From JBJXHN01 sp046233135 (GTDB taxonomy: Bacteria > Pseudomonadota > Alphaproteobacteria > Rhodospirillales > Rhodospirillaceae), in contig JBJXHN010000003.1 in the NCBI GenBank assembly GCA_046233135.1, positions 434,001 to 498,000 of the forward strand: a stretch of 64,000 bases of DNA, in the 5' to 3' direction. The translations under genes and the position numbers were made by a program. Below, one piece after another: positions 53,127 through 63,076 of this stretch (the first letter of the stretch is position 1; each line of letters opens with the position of its first letter). The notes below the pieces were generated by a model that saw only the letters and a program-made list of their open reading frames with translations, had not been told where the DNA came from and made no database searches.

Positions 53127-54079
53127 CCCGCTTTGCCCTCGGGGTTCTTCGCCAGCTCCTGCTTGACCTCCTCCAGGATCCGGGCGGCTTCCGTGCCGCG
53201 CAGGCGGGCGATGTCGTCCTGGTACTTCAGCAGGGTGCCCAGGGTGTCGTTGATCGTTTGCGGATCCAGGGCCAGACGGTCCAGATGGGTCAGCGCCTGC
53301 GCCCAGTCGATGGTCTCCGCCACCCCGGGCAGCTTGAACAGGTCCATGGAGCGGATCTTCTGCACGAAGGCGACGATCTGCTGCGACAGGGCCTGGGGCG
53401 CCCGCGGCGCCTTGACCGCGAGGATGGCCAGCTCCCGCGCCGCGTTGGGGTAGTCGACCCAGTGATAGAAGCAGCGGCGCTTCACCGCGTCATGCACCTC
53501 GCGGGTGCGGTTGGAGGTGATGATGACCAGCGGCGGTTCGTCGGCCTTCAGGGTGCCCAGTTCGGGAATGGTCACCTGGAAGTCGGCCAGCACTTCCAGC
53601 AGGAAGGCTTCGAAGGGTTCGTCGGCGCGGTCCAGTTCATCGATCAGCAGGATCGCCGGCCCCTCGCGGCTGGGCTCCAGGGCCTGCAGCAGGGGGCGCT
53701 TGATCAGGAACCGGGGAGAGAACAGATCGTCCTCCAGCGCCCGCTTGTTGGTGGTGCCCGCCGCTTCGGACAGGCGGATCTCCAGCATCTGGCGGGCGTA
53801 GTTCCACTCATAAACCGCCTGGGAGATATCCAGCCCCTCGAAGCACTGCAAGCGCACCAGCCGCCGGCCGAGCACGGCGGACAGCACCTTGGCGATCTCC
53901 GTCTTGCCAACCCCGGCCTCCCCTTCCAGGAACAGCGGCCGGTTCAGGGACAGGGCCAGATACAGCGCAGTGGACAGCGAGCGTTCGGCCACATAGGCCC
54001 CCCGGCCCAGCAGGGCTTCGGTCTCGTCGACGCTGGTCGGCAGGGCAACAGGCGCGGCAGATGCGGCGGGATCGGTCAT
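53123..54079 (-). CDS. coxD: CoxD-like MoxR-type AAA ATPase
   Basis: A 318-residue ATPase. Walker A is LEGEAGVGKTEIAKVL (about 36-51), Walker B ILLIDELDRADEPFEAFLLEVL and sensor 1 LVIITSNRTREVHDAVKRRC. MoxR/VWA pairs act as chaperones in metal-site assembly. Ribosome-binding site GGAGACC. It follows coxM by 123 bases of GC-rich spacer. Confidence 0.93.
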   Translation of the reverse strand: MTDPAASAAPVALPTSVDETEALLGRGAYVAERSLSTALYLALSLNRPLFLEGEAGVGKTEIAKVLSAVLGRRLVRLQCFEGLDISQAVYEWNYARQMLEIRLSEAAGTTNKRALEDDLFSPRFLIKRPLLQALEPSREGPAILLIDELDRADEPFEAFLLEVLADFQVTIPELGTLKADEPPLVIITSNRTREVHDAVKRRCFYHWVDYPNAARELAILAVKAPRAPQALSQQIVAFVQKIRSMDLFKLPGVAETIDWAQALTHLDRLALDPQTINDTLGTLLKYQDDIARLRGTEAARILEEVKQELAKNPEGKAG

Positions 54080-54202
54080 GCCGGTCTCCGGAACAGAACG
54101 GGGGCAGGAACAAACGCGGAAGGAACGGGACGGCGACCGGGCACCGGCCGGAGGAAGGGCGCCCCTCCCCCCGGCCGGACGGCGGTCTGTCGTCAGGCGG
54201 GA

Positions 54203-55003
54203 TCAGGCGCAGGCGGCGACGGCGCGCTTGGCCATGACCTTGATCAGATGCGCCCGGTAGTCCGGATCACCGTGGATATCCTCGTTCAGGCCATCAGCCG
54301 ACACGGTGATACCGTCCAGCGCTTCGGGAGTGAAAGAGGCCGCCAGGGCGGCTTCCATCTCGGCCTGGCGGAACACCCCGTCCTGGCCGGCCCCGGTCAC
54401 CGCCACCCGCACGCCGCCGCCGGTCTTAGCCACCATCACCCCCACCAGGGCATAGCGCGACGCCGGCTGGTGGAACTTCATGTAGGCGGCCTTCTCCGGC
54501 TTGGGGAAGCGCACGGCGGTGATGATCTCGCCCGGTTCCAGGGCGGTGGTGAAGATGCCCTGGAAGAAGTCGTCGGCGGCGATTTCCCGCTTGTCGGTGA
54601 CGATGGTCGCGGCCAGGGCAAGACAGGCCGCCGGATAGTCGGCCGCCGGGTCGTTGTTGGCGATCGACCCGCCGATGGTTCCCCGGTTGCGCACGGCCGG
54701 GTCACCGATGCCGCCGGCCAGAGCGGCCAGGGCGGGAATGGCGGCCCGGACCTCGGCACTGTCGCCGACCATGCCGTGCTTGGTCATGGCGCCGATGGTC
54801 ACGGCGTCGCCGGATACGGTGATGCCCACCAGATCGGCGCAGTCGCGCAGGTCCACCAGCGCCGTGGGACTGGCCAGCCGCTGCTTGAGGGTGGGAATCA
54901 TGGTCATGCCGCCGGCCAGCAGCACGCGGTCTTCGTCCTCGGCCAGCAGGGCGCCGGCATCGGACACGGACGCCGGGCGGTGATAATCGAAGGCATACAT
55001 CAA
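54203..55003 (-). CDS. coxM: Cox-type hydroxylase medium subunit (FAD)
   Basis: A 266-residue flavoprotein. The FAD-binding motifs are LLAGGMTMIPTLKQRL (residues 30-45) and RNRGTIGGSIANNDPAADYPA (about 104-124). It passes electrons from the iron-sulfur subunit to an acceptor. Ribosome-binding site GGAGATCC. Confidence 0.94.
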   Translation of the reverse strand: MMYAFDYHRPASVSDAGALLAEDEDRVLLAGGMTMIPTLKQRLASPTALVDLRDCADLVGITVSGDAVTIGAMTKHGMVGDSAEVRAAIPALAALAGGIGDPAVRNRGTIGGSIANNDPAADYPAACLALAATIVTDKREIAADDFFQGIFTTALEPGEIITAVRFPKPEKAAYMKFHQPASRYALVGVMVAKTGGGVRVAVTGAGQDGVFRQAEMEAALAASFTPEALDGITVSADGLNEDIHGDPDYRAHLIKVMAKRAVAACA

Positions 55004-55027
55004 AGGATCTCCTCGTCCGGGTCCGGG

Positions 55028-57421
55028 TTACTCGGCGGCCTGGGCCACCTGGGCGGCGTTCAGGGCACGCCACACCGCCGACGGCGTGGCCGGCATGGCG
55101 ATATCATGGACCCCGCGGTCCCACAGGGCGTCGAGCACGGCGTTGATCACCGCCGGCGGCGAGCCGATGGCCCCCACCTCGCCGCAGCCCTTCACGCCCA
55201 GGGAGTTGTGGGTGCACAGGGTCACGGTATTGTCCACCTTGAAGGTCGGCACGTCTTCCGCCCGGGGCATGCAGTAGTCCATGTACGATCCGGTCAGCAG
55301 CTGGCCGGTTTCCATGTCATAGCGGCAGGCCTCCAGCAGGGCCTGGCCGATGCCCTGGGCCAGACCGCCATGGATCTGGCCATGCACGATCATCGGATTG
55401 ACCACCCGGCCCACGTCGTCCACCGCCGTCATGGAGATCACGTCCACCACGCCGGTATCCGGATCCACTTCCACTTCGCAGATGTGGCAGCCGCCGGGGT
55501 AGGTGAAGTTCATGGGATCGTAGAAGGCCTGTTCCTCCAGCCCCGGTTCCAGGGTGTCGTGGGGGAAGTTGTGGGGCACATAGGCCGCCAGCGCCACCTG
55601 GGCGAACGGCAGGGCCTTGTCGGTGCCGGCGACGGTGAAGGTGCCGTCCTTGAACTCCAGGTCCTCGGGGGCGGCTTCCAGGATATGGGCGGCGATCTTG
55701 CGCGCCTTGTCCACCACCTTGCCCAGGGCCTTCATCAGCGCCTCGCCGCCCACCGCCAGCGAGCGCGAGCCGTAGGTGCCCATGCCGAAGGGCACCTTGT
55801 TGGTGTCCCCGTGGCTGATCTCCACGTTCTCCAGCGGCAGGCCCAGGGTGTCGCTGACCAGCTGGGCGAAGGTTGTCTCGTGCCCCTGGCCGTGGCTGTG
55901 GGCGCCGGTGAAGATGGTCACGCTGCCCGTGGGATGGACCCGCACCACCGCACTTTCGAACAGCCCGGCGCGGGCGCCCAGCGATCCGACAACGGCCGAC
56001 GGCGCGATGCCGCAAGCTTCCACATAGGTGGAATAACCCAGGCCCCGCAGCTTGCCCCGCCCGGCGGCTTCCGCCTTGCGTGCCGCGAAGCCGGCCACAT
56101 CGGCCAGTTCCTCCGCCCGGTCCAGGGTGGCGAAGTAGTTGCCGCTGTCGTATTGCAGGGCCACCGGTGTCTGATAGGGGAAGGCGTCGGTGGGGATGAA
56201 GTTCTTGCGGCGGATCTCCGCCCGGTCCATGCCCATTTCCCGGGCCGCCTTGTCCACCAGGCGCTCCAGCAGATAGGTGGCTTCCGGACGGCCGGCGCCG
56301 CGATAGGCATCCACCGGCACCGTATGGGTGAAGGCGGTACGCACCCGGGCATGGATCGCGGGGGTCTTGTACACGCCGGCCAGCAGGGTGGCATACAGAT
56401 AGGTCGGCACGCTGGTGGAGAAGGTGGACAGATAGGCGCCGACGTTGGCGATGGTATCCACCTTCAGGCCCAGGAAGTTGCCCTCGGCATCCATGGCCAG
56501 TTCGGCGCGGCTCACATGGTCGCGGCCGTGGGCGTCGGACATGAAGGCTTCCGAGCGTTCCGCCGTCCATTTGATCGGCCGGCCCACCTTGGGGGCGGCC
56601 CAGGTGACGATGGCTTCCTCGGCGTAGTGATAGATCTTCGACCCGAAACCGCCGCCCACATCCGGCGCCACCACCCGCAGCTTGTGTTCGGGCAGGTTGA
56701 GCACGAAAGCGCCCATCAGCAGCCGGATCACATGCGGGTTCTGGCTGGTGGTATAGAGGGTGTATTCCCCGGTCGCCCGGTCGTACTCGCCGATGGCCGC
56801 GCGGGGCTCCATGGCGTTGGGGATCAGGCGGTTGTTGGTCAGGTCCAGCGTGGTGACATGGTGGGCATTGGCAAAGGCCGCCTCGGTGGCGGCGGCGTCG
56901 CCGATCTCCCAGTCGAAGCACAGGTTGTCGGCCACGTCGTCATGGACCGCCGGACCGCCGTTCAGGGCATCCACGGCGCTGACCACGGCGGGCAGTTCCT
57001 CGTATTCCACCTCGATCAACTCGGCGGCGTCCTTGGCCTCGGCGTAGGTTTCGGCCATCACCACCGCCACCTGATCGCCCACATGGCGCACCCGGTCCAC
57101 CACCAGCGGCGGATGGGGTGGTTCCTTCATCGGCGAGCCGTCCTTGCTGTGCACCAGCCAGCCGCAGGGGATGGAGCCCACCGCGTCCTTGGCCATGTCG
57201 GCCCCGGTGAAAACGGCGACAACGCCCGGCGCCGCGGCGGCGTCGGCCGTATCGATGCGGGTGATCCTGGCGTGCGCATGGGGGCTGCGCAGGATGTAGG
57301 CATAGACCTGGCCCGGACGGGCGATGTCGTCGGTATAGGTGCCTTGGCCGGTGAGGAAGCGCTTGTCTTCCTTGCGCTTCACAGCAGCGCCGATGCCAGT
57401 AGCAGACCCGGTAGCAGACAT
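55028..57421 (-). CDS. coxL: Cox-type molybdenum hydroxylase large subunit, form II
   Basis: A 797-residue molybdenum subunit. Residues 20-130 are the ald/xanthine dehydrogenase a/b hammerhead and the rest the molybdopterin-binding domain. The active-site loop is AYRGAGR at 372-378. True CO dehydrogenases (form I) have AYxCSFR with the copper-binding cysteine, so this is form II, whose CO activity is disputed and whose substrate is usually unknown. The C-terminal GVKGCGEVGAIGSPPAV carries the catalytic glutamate. Ribosome-binding site GGGAGGG. Confidence 0.93.
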   Translation of the reverse strand: MSATGSATGIGAAVKRKEDKRFLTGQGTYTDDIARPGQVYAYILRSPHAHARITRIDTADAAAAPGVVAVFTGADMAKDAVGSIPCGWLVHSKDGSPMKEPPHPPLVVDRVRHVGDQVAVVMAETYAEAKDAAELIEVEYEELPAVVSAVDALNGGPAVHDDVADNLCFDWEIGDAAATEAAFANAHHVTTLDLTNNRLIPNAMEPRAAIGEYDRATGEYTLYTTSQNPHVIRLLMGAFVLNLPEHKLRVVAPDVGGGFGSKIYHYAEEAIVTWAAPKVGRPIKWTAERSEAFMSDAHGRDHVSRAELAMDAEGNFLGLKVDTIANVGAYLSTFSTSVPTYLYATLLAGVYKTPAIHARVRTAFTHTVPVDAYRGAGRPEATYLLERLVDKAAREMGMDRAEIRRKNFIPTDAFPYQTPVALQYDSGNYFATLDRAEELADVAGFAARKAEAAGRGKLRGLGYSTYVEACGIAPSAVVGSLGARAGLFESAVVRVHPTGSVTIFTGAHSHGQGHETTFAQLVSDTLGLPLENVEISHGDTNKVPFGMGTYGSRSLAVGGEALMKALGKVVDKARKIAAHILEAAPEDLEFKDGTFTVAGTDKALPFAQVALAAYVPHNFPHDTLEPGLEEQAFYDPMNFTYPGGCHICEVEVDPDTGVVDVISMTAVDDVGRVVNPMIVHGQIHGGLAQGIGQALLEACRYDMETGQLLTGSYMDYCMPRAEDVPTFKVDNTVTLCTHNSLGVKGCGEVGAIGSPPAVINAVLDALWDRGVHDIAMPATPSAVWRALNAAQVAQAAE

Positions 57422-57572
57422 GGGGGCAACCCTCCCTGGTGCGCCGGCCGTGGCGTGCGGGGCCGGCCTTCCGTGTTCCGTTTCGGTACGACCGCGGTCC
57501 CCGGATTTATTCCTTATGGGGCGGGACCGCGTTGCGTGGGGTGTTCCGGGGTTTCAGCCTCGGGGGAAGGGC

Positions 57573-58067
<495 letters not shown>

Positions 58068-58389
58068 GCAATTCCTCCCTAAATATTGGGCCCGAGATCT
58101 GGCCTGACATCTGGTCCTCGCCCCGGGTTCACCCCGGAACCGTCCTGCCGGGCACGTGGAGGATCTTTTATTTTGCACCGCACTATCGCGGAAGACACAC
58201 CTCGGCCCAAACCGCTCCATAGGTGGAGATCGAACCGGGGCGCGTCCAGAGCCCGAATGAGGGTTTTTCATGACACCTTTGGACCCTTGCCTGCGCGCGT
58301 CGACGGTTTATCTTGAACGGGAATGCCTGCCGCCCGTCCGGCCGTCCTTCCCCCACCGTCCTTCCCTCCCCCACCGGAGCCCGCCCGCC
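58068..58389. other. Divergent region between cox operon and xdhC-type gene
   Basis: These 322 bases should carry the promoters of the leftward cox operon and the rightward xdhC-like gene. I see no clear sigma-54 site or strong dyad. An AT-rich stretch (TCTTTTATTTTGC at 58165-58177) is the likeliest promoter part. No coding region. Confidence 0.45.
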
Positions 58390-58743
58390 ATGAGCATCAC
58401 CGTTACCGCCGCCGAGCCCCTGCCGGAGTTCGCGCCCGACCCCCTGGCCCAGGCCGAGGTCTGGCTGCGCGAGGGCCGCTCGGTCGCCCTGGCCACGGTG
58501 GTGGAAACCTGGGGCAGTTCTCCCCGGCCCGCCGGCAGCGCCCTGGCGGTGGATGCGGACGGTGCCTTCGTCGGCTCGGTCTCCGGCGGCTGCATCGAAG
58601 GGGCGGTGATCCGCGAAGCCATGGAGGTGATGGAGGACGGCGTCCCCCGCCTGCTGGACTTCTCCGTCAGCAGCGAGCAGGCCTGGGACGTGGGGCTGTC
58701 CTGCGGCGGCAAGGTCAGCGTTTTCGTGGAAAAGGTGGGCTGA
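58390..58743 (+). CDS. XdhC N-terminal-domain protein
   Basis: A 117-residue protein consisting only of the XdhC/CoxI N-terminal domain: VALATVVETWGSSPRPAGSALAVDADGAFVGSVSGGCIEGAVIREA, then LSCGGKVSVFVEKV. The ATG at 58390 is the start that fits this domain. Full-length XdhC proteins carry this and a C-terminal Rossmann domain, which here is a separate gene (50991-51767) at the far end of the cox operon. It lies 7 bases before the IscU-like gene. Confidence 0.88.
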   Translation: MSITVTAAEPLPEFAPDPLAQAEVWLREGRSVALATVVETWGSSPRPAGSALAVDADGAFVGSVSGGCIEGAVIREAMEVMEDGVPRLLDFSVSSEQAWDVGLSCGGKVSVFVEKVG

Positions 58744-58750
58744 CGGACCG

Positions 58751-59191
58751 ATGGCCGCCGGACAGGATGCCCTTTACAACGCCCGGATCATGGAAGCGGC
58801 CGAGGCCGGCGGCGGAGAGCCGCTGGAGGCCCCGGACCTGCATGCCCACAAGGACAACCCCTTCTGCGGCGACGAGGTCACCGTCGATCTCGCCCTGGGT
58901 GCCGACGGCCGGATCACCGCCGTCCACACCCAGGCCCGGGGCTGCCTTCTGGTGCGCGCAAGCGCGCATTTTCTTTCGGAACAGGCACCGGGAGCCGATC
59001 CGGCCGCCATTGCCCAGGCCGGCAAGGCCCTGAAGGCCATGCTGCGGGGCGAGGGTCCGGCACCGGATGCCCCCTGGGAAGCGCTGGCGGTCTTCGAGCC
59101 CCTGCAACAGGTCAAAAGCCGCCATGGCTGTGCCCTTCTGCCCTTCGAGGCCGTGGAGCGGGAGCTGAAGAAACGTGGTGGCGGGACATAG
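58751..59191 (+). CDS. IscU/SufU-like iron-sulfur scaffold protein
   Basis: A 146-residue NifU N-terminal-type protein. The three ligand cysteines fit the family: NPFCGDEVTV, ARGCLLVRASAHFL and RHGCALLPFEA. The usual IscU LPPVK chaperone motif is absent, so it is nearer SufU. Its place beside the XdhC domain gene and opposite coxS suggests a role in assembling the clusters or sulfur of the hydroxylase; that is inference. Confidence 0.82.
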   Translation: MAAGQDALYNARIMEAAEAGGGEPLEAPDLHAHKDNPFCGDEVTVDLALGADGRITAVHTQARGCLLVRASAHFLSEQAPGADPAAIAQAGKALKAMLRGEGPAPDAPWEALAVFEPLQQVKSRHGCALLPFEAVERELKKRGGGT

Positions 59192-59306
59192 CCGCCTCCC
59201 CTGCTCCGCTAACCCAAATGCCCGTCTTGCCTTTGCCCCTTTAGCGGTTATTCTGTCAGGCCCTTCACCGGATGCGGCGGGGGAGAGCACCAGGACAGGA
59301 CGAACA

Positions 59307-60083
59307 ATGGCAAGTATCTGGGGCAAGATCATCGGCGGTGTGGGCGGCTTCTTTGTCGGAGGTCCCCTGGGCGCGCTTTTGGGCGCGGCGGCCGGTCACG
59401 CCTACGACAGCATGCGGGCCGAAGGGCAACGGATGTTCGGCCCCAGCGAAGGGGTGAAGACCGGCAGTGCCTTCGACAAGGCCACAGACGCGGCCCGCCA
59501 GATGGCCTTCACCGTCGCCGTGGTGGCGCTTGGCGCCAAGATGGCCAAGGCCGACGGCGCCGTCTCCCGCGAGGAAGTGAACGCCTTCAAACGGGCCTTC
59601 AAGATCCCCAACGATGACATGGCCGCCGTCGGGCGCATCTTCGATCAGGCCAAGAAAAGCCCGGACGGCTACGAAGCCTACGCCAAGCAGATCGCCCACA
59701 TGTTCGCCGACAGCCCCCAGGTGCTGGAAGAGCTGCTGGGCGCCCTGTTCGTCATTGCCCAGGCGGACGGCCGCCTGCATCCTGCCGAGATCGCTTTCCT
59801 CCACCGGGTGTCCGATATCTTCGGCCTGCCGCCGCGCGATTTCGACCGGGTGCGGGCCAGCCACACCTCCGGCCAGCCGGACCCCTACGAAGTGCTGGGC
59901 GTGTCGCCCGAAACCGATCCGGCCGAGATCAAGGCCGCCTATCGCCGCCTGTCCCGGGAAAATCACCCCGACACGCTGATCGCCCAGGGCATGCCGCCGG
60001 AATTCGTGGAGCTCGCAAACCAGAAGATGGCGGTGATCAACGGCGCCTACGATACCATCAGCCGCGAACGGGGCCTGAAGTAG
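59307..60083 (+). CDS. TerB/DjlA-like protein with C-terminal J domain
   Basis: A 258-residue protein. The ATG at 59307 follows CAGGACAGGA. A short glycine-rich start (IGGVGGFFVGGPLGALLGAAAGHAYD) may bind the membrane. Residues 70-180 form a TerB-type helical domain (DGAVSREEVNAFKRAF, DGRLHPAEIAFLHRVSDIF). Residues 190-255 are a DnaJ J domain with the HPD motif (SRENHPD) that stimulates DnaK. This is the DjlA layout without a clear membrane anchor. Confidence 0.9.
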   Translation: MASIWGKIIGGVGGFFVGGPLGALLGAAAGHAYDSMRAEGQRMFGPSEGVKTGSAFDKATDAARQMAFTVAVVALGAKMAKADGAVSREEVNAFKRAFKIPNDDMAAVGRIFDQAKKSPDGYEAYAKQIAHMFADSPQVLEELLGALFVIAQADGRLHPAEIAFLHRVSDIFGLPPRDFDRVRASHTSGQPDPYEVLGVSPETDPAEIKAAYRRLSRENHPDTLIAQGMPPEFVELANQKMAVINGAYDTISRERGLK

Positions 60084-60329
60084 CCTGCCCGCTCCGGGTT
60101 TGGTCGGACAGCCGGAATCCCCCAGGATGTGTTTCCGGCTTCACCCCGCCCCGATCGCGCCGTATACTGGTTCCGGACGGTGTCTGGTTTTTTCTGCGCC
60201 GCATCGGACCGTCATTCATTCGTTGATTTCCTTATGGTTTTCCGTGCGCGGTCGAGGGCCGTCCCCGCATGCGCCGTCCCTTCTCGTTTCAACCGACACT
60301 TCAGCCAAGGCGCCAGGACCGTTCTTTCC

Positions 60330-61037
60330 ATGAACTGGATCAGCCAGACCACCATCCGCGAAACCGTTCACGACGTCCCCTCCCCCAACTGGGATCCGCG
60401 CCCGGACGGCACGGTGGTGGACATGGTGGTGCTGCACTACACCGGCATGCGCACCGGCGCCGAAGCCCTGGCCCGCATGTGCGATCCGGCGGCCAAGGTC
60501 AGCGCCCATTACATGATCGAGGAAAACGGCACCATCCAGCGGCTGGTGGACGAAGACAAGCGGGCCTGGCATGCCGGTGTATCGAAATGGCGGGGCCATA
60601 CGGATATCAACAGCCGCTCCGTCGGCATCGAACTGGTCAACCCGGGCCACGAATTCGGCTACCGCCCCTTTCCCACGCCGCAGATGCTGTCGCTGGAAAC
60701 CCTGCTGCGCGGCGTGCTGCGCCGCCATCCGATTCCCCACCGCAATGTGGTGGGCCACGCGGACGTGGCCCCGACCCGCAAGGAGGATCCGGGCGAACTG
60801 TTCGACTGGCGCCGTCTGGGACGGGTGGGCATTGGCCTGATGCCTTCGGCCCGCGCCGGCGACTACATCCCCCCGGCCGAGCACGGCCCGGGCCTGCTGG
60901 AACGGATCGGCTATGACACCGCCGACCTGACGGCCGCGACCCGCGCCTTCCAGCGCCACTTCCGCCCGATCAATATCGACGGCCGACTGGACCAGGACAC
61001 CCTGGCCAAGCTGCATGCGGTGGCGCTCTCTCTTTAA
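60330..61037 (+). CDS. AmpD-like N-acetylmuramoyl-L-alanine amidase with peptidoglycan-binding domain
   Basis: A 235-residue Amidase_2 enzyme. Zinc ligands fit AmpD: VVLHYTGM (His), GHADVAPTRKEDPGELFDW (His and Asp region), with AWHAGVSKWRG and SVGIELVNPG between. A short peptidoglycan-binding domain closes the protein (LTAATRAFQRHFRPINIDGRLDQDTLAKL). No signal peptide is seen from the ATG at 60330, so cytoplasmic recycling of murein fragments is likely, as for AmiD/AmpD types in alphaproteobacteria. Confidence 0.9.
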   Translation: MNWISQTTIRETVHDVPSPNWDPRPDGTVVDMVVLHYTGMRTGAEALARMCDPAAKVSAHYMIEENGTIQRLVDEDKRAWHAGVSKWRGHTDINSRSVGIELVNPGHEFGYRPFPTPQMLSLETLLRGVLRRHPIPHRNVVGHADVAPTRKEDPGELFDWRRLGRVGIGLMPSARAGDYIPPAEHGPGLLERIGYDTADLTAATRAFQRHFRPINIDGRLDQDTLAKLHAVALSL

Positions 61038-61111
61038 TACGGCCCTCAGGCGCCGGGCGCCGCTTTGCGGCTTGGCTACGCTCCGCTGCGCTTCGCGGGG
61101 CTTCAATGGCC

Positions 61112-61180
61112 CAGTTCGCCTTCGGCGAAACGCCCCAGTTCGCCTTCGGCGAAACGCCCCAGTTCGCCTTCGGCGAAACC
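61112..61180. repeat. 24-bp tandem array of perfect hairpins before rnpB
   Basis: CAGTTCGCCTTCGGCGAAACGCCC repeats at 61112, 61136 and 61160, the third copy incomplete. Each holds TTCGCC-TTC-GGCGAA, a 6-bp stem with a 3-base loop. The array lies between the amidase stop and the rnpB promoter, so it may end transcription from upstream. Confidence 0.88.
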
Positions 61181-61184
61181 GCCC

Positions 61185-61214
61185 TTGCCCCCGTCCGCTC
61201 CGCCGCCCTATGGT
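61185..61214 (+). promoter_or_regulatory. Probable rnpB promoter
   Basis: TTGCCC (61185-61190) and TATGGT (61209-61214) are 18 bases apart and would start RNA about seven bases on, at the inferred 5' end of the RNase P RNA. Confidence 0.6.
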
Positions 61215-61220
61215 GGGGCC

Positions 61221-61626
<406 letters not shown>

Positions 61627-61672
61627 AAAACCCTCTCCATCAGAAGGTCCGCAGGCAGAAGGCCCGCAGGCT

Positions 61673-62101
61673 TCATCCTTCCAGGGACTTCAGGAAGGCC
61701 AGCAGGTAGTCCTGGGTCGCCCCATCGGTGATCGACACGTGCCGCATGCGGGTGCCCGGAACCAGGGCCTCGTTGTCGGCAATCCATTTGCGCAGGTTGT
61801 CCTCGGTCCAGACCAGGCCGCTGGCCTGCATCGCATCGGAATAGTCGAAACGCGGCACGGTCCCGGCATCGCGGCCGACCACCCCCACCAGACTGGGGCC
61901 GAAGGCATTCTTCGCGGTGTCCAGACTGTGGCAGGACATGCAGTTCTGGGTGAAGACGATCTTGCCCTGGGCGACCATGGCAGGATCGGGTTCGGCGCCG
62001 GCATCGGCGGCCAGGGCAGAGCCGGTCAGCCCCAGCACAAGGGCCGCACCGGCAACGGCCGAGCGCATGGCCGGCCGCAAGGACTTCGAAAAAGCGAACA
62101 T
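61673..62101 (-). CDS. Exported c-type cytochrome (class I, c2-like)
   Basis: A 142-residue periplasmic cytochrome with a signal peptide (VAGAALVLGLTGSALA-ADAG). The haem site is CMSCH and the probable axial methionine is in PGTRMRHV. GKIVFTQNCMSCHSLDTAKNAFGPSLVGVVGR and YLLAFLKSLEG are the cytochrome c2/c550 pattern. The ATG at 62101 follows GGGGGACAAG; an ATG at 62122 is possible. It lies near a PQQ-associated gene, so it may accept electrons from a quinoprotein dehydrogenase. Phototrophic c2 is the alternative role. Confidence 0.92.
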   Translation of the reverse strand: MFAFSKSLRPAMRSAVAGAALVLGLTGSALAADAGAEPDPAMVAQGKIVFTQNCMSCHSLDTAKNAFGPSLVGVVGRDAGTVPRFDYSDAMQASGLVWTEDNLRKWIADNEALVPGTRMRHVSITDGATQDYLLAFLKSLEG

Positions 62102-62318
62102 GGGCTTGTCCCCCAGAAGCACGGCCCACAGGGCGGGAACCGGTCATCCGCGACGGCCGTGCTCGAACTCAGAGATTGGGCGGGATACCGATTCCGTTTC
62201 CGTTCACCCCGCCCTCGGGCTTGACGCCCCGCGCGCCCGAACAGGGAACGCAGGAACGCCGGGCATGGTGCGGAGCCGCCCGGGACAAGGCAATTCGACC
62301 TCCGTATAAGAAAAGGGG

Positions 62319-62912
62319 TTAATTGCCCGCATTCTCCCCATCCGGCAGGATCGCCGGCCTCCCCTTCTCCAGCGGCAAGCCCGCTTCGGCCCAGCCATCC
62401 ACTCCGTCGGCCAGCCACAGCACCGGTCCCAGACCCCATTCCGTCGCCCGCCGGGCTGCGTTCCAGGACAGCCAGCAATCGGCCTTGCAGAAGAACAGCA
62501 ACGGCCGCCCCGGCACGGCCCGGGCCTCGGCTTCCAACCGCGCGCGATACAGCGGCTCCAGCGTTTCCGGCACCTTGCCCAGCCCCAGCGTCGGCAGCCA
62601 CAGCGCCCCCGGGATCGTCCGGTGCTCTCCATCGTTGATGGTCCAGGCGTAGCCGTCTCCCGCCCGGTGCAGGGTCGCCCCCATGGTATCCACGAACAGA
62701 GCCGCCCCATCGGCGTGCAGGGTGGCGGCCTCGGCCACATCGATCCGCCGGCCGCCGGGCACCCTGTCCGGTGTCGGTGCGCGATAATGCTCCTGACGAT
62801 AGCCTTCGGGGACCGGCACGCCGACCGGATCCGCCCGGGCCGGGGCAAGGGTGGACAGACACAGCAGCGTGGCGAGCAACACCGCGAAGGCCGTGCGCGA
62901 ACGGATGGTCAT
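62319..62912 (-). CDS. PQQ-dependent catabolism-associated C-x3-C-W motif protein (rhodanese-like)
   Basis: A 197-residue exported protein with a signal peptide (LLATLLCLSTLAPARA-DPVG). The ATG at 62912 follows AAGGAGACTTCCC. The fold is rhodanese-like and carries the diagnostic FFCKADCWLSWNAARRA, which I know from proteins always found near PQQ-dependent alcohol dehydrogenases. Its job there is not established. It is divergent from the substrate-binding-protein gene and upstream of the cytochrome gene on the same strand. Confidence 0.88.
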   Translation of the reverse strand: MTIRSRTAFAVLLATLLCLSTLAPARADPVGVPVPEGYRQEHYRAPTPDRVPGGRRIDVAEAATLHADGAALFVDTMGATLHRAGDGYAWTINDGEHRTIPGALWLPTLGLGKVPETLEPLYRARLEAEARAVPGRPLLFFCKADCWLSWNAARRATEWGLGPVLWLADGVDGWAEAGLPLEKGRPAILPDGENAGN

Positions 62913-63076
62913 GGGAAGTCTCCTTGTCAGGAAGCGAGGCGCAGGCATGCTGCCGAAGGCCGCGCCGCGCGGGCAAGTAAGTCAAAGGTCGCATATCGAA
63001 GCCCCCTTTTACGGCCGTAAGCTGTGGGCAACAGGAGCACGCTCCGACAACAAACGATAAACGGGAGGACAGCCGC

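Noticed and set aside
55028..57421. CoxL as a true (form I) carbon monoxide dehydrogenase
   Set aside because: The active-site loop is AYRGAGR, without the cysteine that binds copper in form I.
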